Source: CAG-390 sp964590755
GTDB taxonomy: Bacteria; Bacillota; Clostridia; Oscillospirales; CAG-272
Reading direction: 5' to 3'
DNA: 64,000 nucleotides
NCBI GenBank assembly: GCA_964590755.1
Contig: CAZPYK010000001.1
Span: 1 to 64,000, forward strand
The notes under the pieces: generated by a model
Told to the model about the DNA's origin: nothing
Database searches by the model: none
Seen by the model: only the letters and a program-made list of their open reading frames with translations
Shown here: piece after piece, positions 36,101 through 42,999 of the stretch
Numbering within the stretch: the first letter of the stretch is position 1
How the letters are laid out: each line of letters starts with the position of its first letter
Position numbers and translations under genes: made by a program

Positions 36101-36140
36101 AATAAGCTCCCCTTCCGCGCCGTCTCGCGGCGACAAAAAT
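36101..36140 (-). repeat. UTR hairpin-SD element, copy C (divergent)
   Basis: Sense strand GTCGCCGCGAGACGGCGCGG then AAGGGGAG and the NfeD ATG. The stem CGCCG/CGGCG is shorter than in copies B, D1 and E and the SD differs (GGGGAG). Confidence 0.55.
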
Positions 36141-36174
36141 AAATTCAGAATAATACAATCTTATCATCTTTTGC

Positions 36175-36759
36175 TTAAGTTCGCATCAACTTGTCGACCA
36201 TCGAATCGGAATAATTCTTTATGACAGAGGCATAGTATGCTATAACGATAACCTCAAGAGCGGTGTTGAGCCGTCTTCTTGCACCGCTTATCTTTTCCTC
36301 GTAATCTGCGGTAACTCTTTCTATACAGGCTTTGAGCGAGTTTTCCTCGGTGCTGATGCTTGCATACATCAGTTCGTCCAGAATGCGACATATATAATCA
36401 TACAGCTGAGAATCGCGAATTATATCATCCTGCTTATCATATATCCTTCCGTTGATATACGAGATCAAAAACGCGATCTTGTCGAGTTGCATACAAGAGC
36501 GCAGCATGTTAATTATAAGAATGTGTGCCACTTGATCGATATCATATTTTTTTAGTTTAGAATTCTCAACCCATCCGCGCTTTGTCCAATTTTGGAGAGT
36601 CGAACCGTCAATTCCGGATATCTCTCTGATTTGAGACAGCATAACACCATCCTGAATATAAAACACCTTGTTCAAAAAAGCCATACCGGTGACATTTCCC
36701 ATTGCTTCTCTTTTTAATATAGTTCCGGGAATGAGAACATCGTTTATCTGAAGCCTCAT
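36175..36759 (-). CDS. DUF1836 helix-turn-helix protein
   Basis: 194 residues. MLSQIREISGIDGSTLQNWTKRGWV is a MerR/HTH-like DNA-binding segment characteristic of DUF1836, followed by a helical domain. Likely a transcriptional regulator; the effector is unknown. Start at 36759, 8 bases after GGAGGAG. It has its own consensus promoter and lies upstream of the NfeD-flotillin genes in the same direction, making it a candidate regulator of them. Confidence 0.82.
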   Translation of the reverse strand: MRLQINDVLIPGTILKREAMGNVTGMAFLNKVFYIQDGVMLSQIREISGIDGSTLQNWTKRGWVENSKLKKYDIDQVAHILIINMLRSCMQLDKIAFLISYINGRIYDKQDDIIRDSQLYDYICRILDELMYASISTEENSLKACIERVTADYEEKISGARRRLNTALEVIVIAYYASVIKNYSDSMVDKLMRT

Positions 36760-36796
36760 GACGGCATCTCCTCCACTCATCGTTTGCGGTATTTTT

Positions 36797-36825
36797 ATTA
36801 TATCACACGGTCACGCGATTGTCAA
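36797..36825 (-). promoter_or_regulatory. Promoter of DUF1836 and possibly the NfeD-flotillin genes
   Basis: Minus strand TTGACA (36820-36825), 17-bp spacer, TATAAT (36797-36802); full consensus. Confidence 0.9.
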
Positions 36826-36856
36826 TAGTACTTCGTATTATTTTTCGATCTTCGCA

Positions 36857-37501
36857 TTAAATTTCAAACAATCCGGGAAGCATATCCAGAGAAGCGATCT
36901 CAAAGTCTGCGCAAAGCGCAGGTTCGGATGGCGAATAATTACCAAACTGCCCTTGCTTTATTCTTATCGTCCTCATGCCAACCGCGCGAGCGGGAACTAT
37001 ATCGTTGTCCGGTCTGTCTCCCACCATGACAGCATTATGCGCATCGCATCCCGCCAAGCGCAGTGCTTCGTAAAACAAAGAAGTATCGGGCTTTTCGGCT
37101 CCGAATTCAGCGCTGGAAATGATGATAGACAGATACTTGTCAAGCCCGAAACGGTGCAAGCGCTCGGCGGCGCCCGGGAGTTGATTGGCTATTATACCGA
37201 GTTTGTATTTTTTTGAAAGCACGTTCAGCACGTGATCGGCTTCGGGATACACGCTTTCGCATTCTCCTGTATAAGGTATGTAGTCGGCGCCTATCATATG
37301 GCACGCGCGTCGAAACGGCGGTGTGCCGTCAGCACCCAACTTATACATCAAAGCTTCAAATTCTTCCACACTTATCCGCTTATTGCCACGTCGAACAGCC
37401 ATATCTATTGCCAAAGCGGCTCGACGACGATGCTCATCGCTTTCGTCGATAAGCGTAAATCCCATATCAAAGAAAATCCATTTTATGTTTTTCAGATCCA
37501 T
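36857..37501 (-). CDS. HAD-superfamily hydrolase
   Basis: 214 residues. WIFFDMGFTLIDESDEHRRR is motif I (the second Asp of DxD is Gly here: DMGFT), IIANQ motif II, GAEKPD motif III, MVGDRPDNDI motif IV. Loss of the second Asp occurs in some HAD subgroups with altered phosphatase activity. The start is the ATG at 37501, after UTR copy D1. It has a 200-nt leader with two repeat copies and a terminator. Confidence 0.83.
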   Translation of the reverse strand: MDLKNIKWIFFDMGFTLIDESDEHRRRAALAIDMAVRRGNKRISVEEFEALMYKLGADGTPPFRRACHMIGADYIPYTGECESVYPEADHVLNVLSKKYKLGIIANQLPGAAERLHRFGLDKYLSIIISSAEFGAEKPDTSLFYEALRLAGCDAHNAVMVGDRPDNDIVPARAVGMRTIRIKQGQFGNYSPSEPALCADFEIASLDMLPGLFEI

Positions 37502-37571
37502 ATCAATCTCCATTCCGCCGCCATTGCGGCGGCACAAATTGCTCATGAAATTCACCTGTGTCGCTTGCGAC
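37502..37571 (-). repeat. UTR hairpin-SD element, copy D1
   Basis: Sense order: GTCGC-AA-GCGAC (37571-37560), ACAGGTGAATTTCATGAGCAATTTGT, hairpin CCGCCGC-AATG-GCGGCGG (37532-37515), AATGGAG, ATG. Nearly identical to copy E on the opposite strand. Confidence 0.88.
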
Positions 37572-37596
37572 AAAAATGGGGTAGGGTCCCATTTTT
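37572..37596 (-). terminator. Intrinsic terminator inside the HAD leader
   Basis: Sense (minus) strand AAAAATGGG / CCCATTTTT, a 9-bp stem with a 7-nt loop and terminal T-run, between repeat copies D2 and D1. Confidence 0.75.
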
Positions 37597-37609
37597 AAGG
37601 TAAATTTGG

Positions 37610-37690
37610 GCGTGAAACAGGCGCTCTTTAGATTTTGAATTATTGAACTTTCACGCTAATCTCCATTCCGCCGCCGATTTACGGCGTTGA
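37610..37690 (-). repeat. UTR hairpin-SD element, copy D2
   Basis: Sense order: CGCCG/CGGCG stem region (37686-37665), GGAATGGAGATTAGC, then GTGAAAGTTCAATAA, a possible MKVQ peptide, and the hairpin GCGTGAAA/TTTCACGC (37654-37647 with 37617-37610). Here the element's SD serves a tiny leader ORF rather than the gene. Confidence 0.75.
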
Positions 37691-37705
37691 ATTTATCATG
37701 TAAAT

Positions 37706-37734
37706 ATTTTACCATACTTCAATGCTTTTTTCAA
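37706..37734 (-). promoter_or_regulatory. Promoter of the HAD gene leader
   Basis: Minus strand TTGAAA (37729-37734), 17-bp spacer, TAAAAT (37706-37711); transcript start near 37699, giving a 200-nt leader. Confidence 0.8.
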
Positions 37735-37842
37735 CTCTCTAAAACGCGCATACAGGCAATTATTTCATCGCGATCGAGGTATAGTGCGAAAATTGAATGT
37801 TTCAAGAAGAAAAAATTCTCAGACAATATTTAACCCCCAAAT

Positions 37843-37861
37843 CGGGCTTCGCTCGTTTTTT
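37843..37861 (+). terminator. Small terminator in the M50 protease leader
   Basis: CGGGC-TTC-GCTCG (one G-U pair in RNA) followed by T6, directly upstream of repeat copy E, in the same relative position as the terminator in the HAD leader. Confidence 0.5.
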
Positions 37862-37930
37862 GTTGCAAGCGACACCGGTAAATTTCACGAGCAATTTGCG
37901 CCGCCGCATGGCGGCGGAATGGAGTTTATT
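37862..37930 (+). repeat. UTR hairpin-SD element, copy E
   Basis: TTGCAAGCGACACCGG, AATTTCACGAGCAATTTGCG, perfect hairpin CCGCCGC (37901-37907) ATG GCGGCGG (37911-37917), AATGGAG, ATG at 37931. Confidence 0.88.
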
Positions 37931-38530
37931 ATGAACGATACATTTTTCAAGCTCGGGATACTCCCCGCCATCCTTCTTGCCGCGACTATACTGTTAGAGC
38001 CCCCGGGGGTTTCGGTGCCATCCCTGGCTGCCGCCGCAATACACGAAGGCGGACATCTTTTGGCTGCAAAAGCACTGAAAATCGAACTGCATTCACTTAG
38101 CCTGAATCCGATCGGCGCAACTATTCACACTCGCGGAGCTCTCATATCATATAAAAAAGAATGGTTGCTGTGCTTTGCCGGTCCGTGCGCAAATCTTTTG
38201 TCCTGTGGCATAGCATATATTCTGAACGACAATTCGGAAGCTGCATACGGTACGGCAGCATTTAATTTTTTTGCCGTATCATTCATGCTTGCGATATTAA
38301 ATCTTCTTCCCATCGAAAGCTTTGACGGTGGCAGAATGATGTATTGCACGATAGGCAATTTTTTCGGACCGCGAGTCGGATTTGCGGTTCTCAGAGCCTG
38401 TTCGATAATATCTGTTTGCGGACTGTGGATGCTGTCGGTCTATCTGTTGATGCGTTGGGGAACGTCCATGTCACTGCTCGTCTTTTCATCATCGGTTTTT
38501 TGTCGCATTTTCATATGCTCCGAAAAATAA
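37931..38530 (+). CDS. M50 family membrane metalloprotease (SpoIVFB-like)
   Basis: 199 residues with about five or six membrane helices. Zinc motif AAIHEGGHLLAAK (HExxH, near residue 37) and the second motif NLLPIESFDGGRM (near residues 123-135) define site-2-type intramembrane proteases. Family members cleave membrane-bound regulators such as pro-sigma-K. No SpoIVFA partner is adjacent. ATG at 37931 follows repeat copy E; earlier in-frame starts lie in the UTR. Confidence 0.87.
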   Translation: MNDTFFKLGILPAILLAATILLEPPGVSVPSLAAAAIHEGGHLLAAKALKIELHSLSLNPIGATIHTRGALISYKKEWLLCFAGPCANLLSCGIAYILNDNSEAAYGTAAFNFFAVSFMLAILNLLPIESFDGGRMMYCTIGNFFGPRVGFAVLRACSIISVCGLWMLSVYLLMRWGTSMSLLVFSSSVFCRIFICSEK

Positions 38531-38683
38531 ATGCCGCATGACCGGTGATCGTGCAGATTTAAGCGAACGGCAGAGTTTTTAAGAGGATTATCAAGGATTT
38601 TTGCTTTTTTCTTTGATTTTTGCTGATTTTCGCTAAAAGATTCAGATTTTTTTCGATTTTTCGCGTTTTTTTTATAAATACTA

Positions 38684-38712
38684 TTGCATTTTGTTGAGTT
38701 ATATGCTACAAT
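38684..38712 (+). promoter_or_regulatory. pot operon promoter
   Basis: TTGCAT (38684-38689), 17-bp spacer, TACAAT (38707-38712). The transcript starts near 38719, about 157 nt before potA. Confidence 0.8.
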
Positions 38713-38728
38713 ATGCGCGGTAAACGAG

Positions 38729-38821
38729 GTACGCACGTACACACGGCTTTTTGCAAACCGCAAAAGCTTCCGAAAAGGCTGACCGTTTCGGAGGTTTTTT
38801 GTCGGTTTGCGTTGCTTTTTT
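38729..38821 (+). promoter_or_regulatory. Leader with nested terminators upstream of potABCD
   Basis: A hairpin GTACG-CA-CGTAC (38729-38740) is followed by an inner terminator (38767-38775 / 38786-38794, then TTTTTT), itself enclosed by GCAAACCG (38753-38760) / CGGTTTGC (38803-38810) with a second T-run at 38816-38821. The two stems nest, giving two potential termination points. Ligand or factor unknown; no known riboswitch is recognised. Confidence 0.6.
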
Positions 38822-38875
38822 CCGTTGTGTGACATAGACCCGTTCCGAATATTTGTAAAAAAGGAAAGTATCGGA

Positions 38876-40000
38876 ATGAATAATGAAAAGCTTGTAGAGC
38901 TTCGCTCGGTATCCAAAGAATTTGACGGTGAACAGGTTTTAAAATCCGTCAGCTTGGACGTACACAATGAGGAATTTATCACCCTGCTCGGTCCTTCGGG
39001 ATGCGGAAAAACAACGACTCTGCGAATCATCGGCGGTTTTGTGACTCCGGACGCGGGAGATGTGATTTTTGAGGGTAAACGAATAAACGACCTGCCCGCT
39101 TATAAACGTCAAGTGAACACTGTTTTTCAGCGTTATGCGCTTTTTCCTCACTTAAATGTATATGAAAACATTGCATTCGGTCTCAGACTCAAAAAAATGT
39201 CTGATGCCGATATCCGCACCGAGGTCAAAAACATGCTTTCGCTCGTCAACCTTAACGGTTTTGAGACGCGCAAGGTTACCAATCTGTCGGGAGGACAGCA
39301 GCAGCGTGTGGCAATTGCCCGTGCGCTTATCAACAAACCGCGTTTGCTTTTACTCGATGAACCGCTCGGCGCGCTTGATCTTAAGCTGCGAAAAGACATG
39401 CAGATCGAGCTTAAGCAGATGCAAAGGCGTACCGGTATAACATTTATATACGTAACTCACGATCAGGAGGAGGCGCTTTCGATGTCCGACACCATCGTGG
39501 TAATGGCAGACGGAAAAATTCAGCAGATAGGCACTCCGGAAAAAATATATAACGAACCCGAAAACGCTTTCGTTGCAGACTTTATCGGAGAATCCAATAT
39601 CATCTCAGGCGTTATGAACGAAGATTATCTCGTATCATTTGCGGGGCAAAAATTCCGTTGCGAAGATCGTGGCTTTGCCAAAAACGAGCCCGTTGATGTC
39701 GTTGTGCGTCCGGAGGATATAGATATCGTTCCGGTGGGCAACAGCATGCTTACGGGACAGGTCACGGGTGTGACCTTTAAGGGCGATTATTACGAAGTCA
39801 TAGTCGATATCGACAATTTCAAATGGATGATCGAAACAACAGATCGATTCGTTCCCGGGCAGACCATAGGCATCTCCATAGACCCCAATGAGATCCAGGT
39901 AATGAGAAAATCAGAATATTCCGGCAAATTCGGCGATTATTCCACCTTCAGCGACGAAATGGATCATCTTTCGGATGTTCCCGAGGAGGAAGAGGAATGA
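38876..40000 (+). CDS. potA: Spermidine/putrescine ABC transporter ATPase PotA
   Basis: 374 residues. Walker A GPSGCGKTT, signature LSGGQQQRVAIARAL, Walker B LLLLDEPLGALD, HDQEEA switch, and a C-terminal TOBE domain (about 280-360). The ATG at 38876 has AAGGAAAG at 8 bases. First gene of potABCD; it overlaps potB by 4 bases (ATGA). Confidence 0.96.
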   Translation: MNNEKLVELRSVSKEFDGEQVLKSVSLDVHNEEFITLLGPSGCGKTTTLRIIGGFVTPDAGDVIFEGKRINDLPAYKRQVNTVFQRYALFPHLNVYENIAFGLRLKKMSDADIRTEVKNMLSLVNLNGFETRKVTNLSGGQQQRVAIARALINKPRLLLLDEPLGALDLKLRKDMQIELKQMQRRTGITFIYVTHDQEEALSMSDTIVVMADGKIQQIGTPEKIYNEPENAFVADFIGESNIISGVMNEDYLVSFAGQKFRCEDRGFAKNEPVDVVVRPEDIDIVPVGNSMLTGQVTGVTFKGDYYEVIVDIDNFKWMIETTDRFVPGQTIGISIDPNEIQVMRKSEYSGKFGDYSTFSDEMDHLSDVPEEEEE

Positions 40001-40827
40001 ATTCAAAAAGAAATTTGCTGCACTCGGCTGCCGCCCTGCCGCATATCGTATGGTCTGCGCTTTTTATCATAGCACCGCTGATATTTGTTATATATTATGC
40101 ATTTACAGACGCAGATGGCAATTTTACATTTGAAAATATCACCTCTCTTGCCGATTATTCCGAGACCTTTTTGCTTTCGATCTGCTTTGCCTTAATAGCT
40201 ACCGTTATCTGTCTGCTGGTGGCATATCCCTTGGCTTATGCCATCTCGCGCACGGGCGCCCGCACGCAGGGAGTTTTGATAATGCTCGCCATGCTTCCCA
40301 TGTGGATGAATCTTCTGATACGCACCTATTCGATGCTGGCGATCCTCGATGACGGAGGCTTTTTAAATCGAATCATCACTTCTGTGGGGCTGTCCGAGCT
40401 TCATATAATCGGAACTCCGGGTGCCGTGATATTCGGAATGGTATATAACTTCTTTCCGTATATGCTTTTGCCGCTCTACACATCAATGTCAAAAATGGAT
40501 ATAAGATTGATAGAGGCGGCTCAAGATCTCGGCTGCAACAGCCTCGGCGTTCTGCGAAACGTCATACTTCCGCTGTCGACCTCCGGTATCATATCCGGAG
40601 TCACCATGGTCTTTGTACCGTCGATCAGTACCTTTTACATTTCTCAAAAGCTCGGCGGCGGTACCTTTGATCTTATAGGAGACACGATAGAGCGTCAATT
40701 TCAGCGACCGGACACCTATAATGTGGGCGCTGCGATCTCGCTGGTCATGATGGTGCTCATAATAATCTCTATTGCGGTAATGAACCGTTTTGCCGGCGAC
40801 GACGATAACGGAGGTGTGATAGTATGA
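39997..40827 (+). CDS. potB: Spermidine/putrescine ABC transporter permease PotB
   Basis: 276 residues, six membrane helices. The permease EAA loop reads IEAAQDLGCNSLGVLRNVILPLS. LLIRTYSML and FPYMLLPLY are PotB-type segments. Overlaps potA and potC by 4 bases each. Confidence 0.94.
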   Translation: MNSKRNLLHSAAALPHIVWSALFIIAPLIFVIYYAFTDADGNFTFENITSLADYSETFLLSICFALIATVICLLVAYPLAYAISRTGARTQGVLIMLAMLPMWMNLLIRTYSMLAILDDGGFLNRIITSVGLSELHIIGTPGAVIFGMVYNFFPYMLLPLYTSMSKMDIRLIEAAQDLGCNSLGVLRNVILPLSTSGIISGVTMVFVPSISTFYISQKLGGGTFDLIGDTIERQFQRPDTYNVGAAISLVMMVLIIISIAVMNRFAGDDDNGGVIV

Positions 40828-41660
40828 AGCATCTTTCGCGTTTCTTTATTACTCTGTGCTTTATTATCCTTTATGCCCCGATCTTCGTACTCATGCTGTT
40901 TTCATTTAACAGTACCGCAAGCACCGGCGTTTTTTCCGGTTTTTCGCTTTACTGGTACGAAGAACTTTTTAAAAGTTCGGATGTATTCAACGCGCTGCGC
41001 AACACGCTCGTGCTGGCAGTCAGCTCCGCGTTGACCGCCACCGTCATCGGGACCGGAGCCGCTGTGGGACTTGAAAAAATGCGTTCAAAGCGCGTCAAAG
41101 GTATGGTCAACACAGTGACGAACATTCCGATGATGAACCCGGACATCGTGACCGGCGTATCTATGATGCTTTTATTCGTTTTTGTCGGCACGCTTATCGG
41201 GTCATCGGATGATAAGCTGAATTTTTGGACGCTCTTCATCGCTCACGTGACCTTCAACCTTCCGTATGTCATACTCAACGTTTCGCCAAAGCTGCGCCAA
41301 ATGGATCGAAACCTCCCCGAGGCGGCAATGGATCTCGGCTGCACCCCGCTGCAATCCTTTTTCAAGGTCGAGCTTCCATCTATAATGCCGGGAGTCATCA
41401 GCGGTCTTATAATGGCATTTACGCTATCGCTTGACGATTTTGTCATCAGCTATTTTACCTCGGGAAGTGATTTCCAAACTCTGCCGATACTTATATATTC
41501 AATGACGAAAAAAGAAGTCAAGCCGGACATTTATGCACTGTCAACGCTGATGATAATCACCATTTTGGCTTTGCTTATCCTTTCAAATCTCATCGGCAGC
41601 CGTTCCGAAAATCAAAAGCACAGCCAAAAACACAAAAGGAGTGTGGCGGAAAATGGCTAA
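40824..41660 (+). CDS. potC: Spermidine/putrescine ABC transporter permease PotC
   Basis: 278 residues, six membrane helices. LMLFSFNSTAS, SLYWYEELF and the EAA loop PEAAMDLGCTPLQSFFKVELPSI are typical of PotC. It overlaps the start of potD by 8 bases. Confidence 0.94.
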   Translation: MKHLSRFFITLCFIILYAPIFVLMLFSFNSTASTGVFSGFSLYWYEELFKSSDVFNALRNTLVLAVSSALTATVIGTGAAVGLEKMRSKRVKGMVNTVTNIPMMNPDIVTGVSMMLLFVFVGTLIGSSDDKLNFWTLFIAHVTFNLPYVILNVSPKLRQMDRNLPEAAMDLGCTPLQSFFKVELPSIMPGVISGLIMAFTLSLDDFVISYFTSGSDFQTLPILIYSMTKKEVKPDIYALSTLMIITILALLILSNLIGSRSENQKHSQKHKRSVAENG

Positions 41661-42891
41661 GATCAAATTACAAACCACCAAAAAAGCCTTTGCCTGTTGC
41701 CTTCTTGCAGCGCTGCTTTTGACCGCAGCCGTCATGTCTCTTACCTCCTGTCAAAGCACCGGAGTGCTGACCCTTAACGTATATAACTGGGGCGAGTACA
41801 TCTCCGACGGCTCGGAAGGTTCTTATGACACAAATGCGGAATTTGAACAATGGTATTACGAGACCTACGGTCAACGGGTCAAGGTTAACTATACCACATA
41901 TGCTTCTAACGAAGATATGTATGCAAAGCTGAAAAGCGGAGCGGTAAAATACGATATCGTCATTCCGTCCGATTACATGATCGAGCTGATGATTGAAGAG
42001 GATATGCTTGAAGAGCTTGACCTTTCGAACATTCCGAATTATCAATATATTCTTGACGAATACAAGGGCTTGTTTTACGATCCGGAAAACAAATACTCAG
42101 TTCCCTACACCTACGGTATGATCGGAGTGATCTACAACACCTCTATGGTGGACGGAACGCCCGACAGCTGGGAGCTGATGTGGGACGAAAAATACAAGGG
42201 AAAGATACTCAACTTCAACAATCCGAGAGACGCATTCGGAACCGCAATGTATCGTCTCGGTATCGACGTGAATACCACACTGCACGAGGATTGGGACGCG
42301 GCGTACGAAGCTCTTAAAGCTCAGAAGCCTTTGGTCCAGAGCTATGTAATGGATGAGATATTCAATAAAATGAAGGGCGGTTCGGCTGCCATCGCGCCGT
42401 ATTACGCCGGAGATTACCTTACCATGTATTCCGACAATGAAGATCTTTCGTTCTACTATCCCAAGGAAGGAACCAATGTATTTATCGATGCCATCTGTAT
42501 ACCCAAGGGAACGCAAAACAAGAAGCTGGCAGAGATATACATAAACTTCCTGCTTTCCGAAGAGCCTGCGGTGGCAAATGCCGAATGTGTGGGCTATGCT
42601 TCACCGAATCTGCTCGTGAGGCAAAATGCGGATTACATCGAAGCAATGAATGAGATACATCCGGATGCTTACAACATACTCTACCCGGAGGATGTCAGCT
42701 TTATCACCTCGTATTATCAAAATCTTTCAACGGAAACACGTGATTATATGAATTCTCGCTGGGAAGATCTGAAGATCGACAGTTCGGTGGGCACCGGCAT
42801 CTATATCACAAGTGCCGTCATCGCGAGCGTGCTGATAATTTGGGCGGTATACGAAGCACTGAAGAAGCGGTATCGCGCAAGATTTTATTGA
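41653..42891 (+). CDS. potD: Spermidine/putrescine-binding lipoprotein PotD
   Basis: 412 residues. Signal peptide with lipobox LTSCQS, then a type II binding fold beginning LTLNVYNWGEYISDG and including YDIVIPSDYM and YTYGMIGVIYN. It delivers polyamines to PotBC. Unusually, after the normal end there is a C-terminal hydrophobic helix (about residues 380-400) followed by KKRYRARFY, suggesting a second membrane anchor. The ATG at 41653 has AAGGAG; the GTG at 41641 abuts that site. Confidence 0.93.
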   Translation: MAKIKLQTTKKAFACCLLAALLLTAAVMSLTSCQSTGVLTLNVYNWGEYISDGSEGSYDTNAEFEQWYYETYGQRVKVNYTTYASNEDMYAKLKSGAVKYDIVIPSDYMIELMIEEDMLEELDLSNIPNYQYILDEYKGLFYDPENKYSVPYTYGMIGVIYNTSMVDGTPDSWELMWDEKYKGKILNFNNPRDAFGTAMYRLGIDVNTTLHEDWDAAYEALKAQKPLVQSYVMDEIFNKMKGGSAAIAPYYAGDYLTMYSDNEDLSFYYPKEGTNVFIDAICIPKGTQNKKLAEIYINFLLSEEPAVANAECVGYASPNLLVRQNADYIEAMNEIHPDAYNILYPEDVSFITSYYQNLSTETRDYMNSRWEDLKIDSSVGTGIYITSAVIASVLIIWAVYEALKKRYRARFY

Positions 42892-42945
42892 TTCGGCAAG
42901 ACCAACAGACTGTAATGTATTTATTACACTGACATGATTTCAAAA

Positions 42946-42999
42946 TGCAGGGTGACACTCGTTACGCACGAATGTCACCCTGCAATTATTATTTCTTTC
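42946..42999. terminator. Bidirectional terminator between potD and pcrA
   Basis: 12-bp stem TGCAGGGTGACA (42946-42957) / TGTCACCCTGCA (42973-42984), T-rich tails on both strands. Confidence 0.9.
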
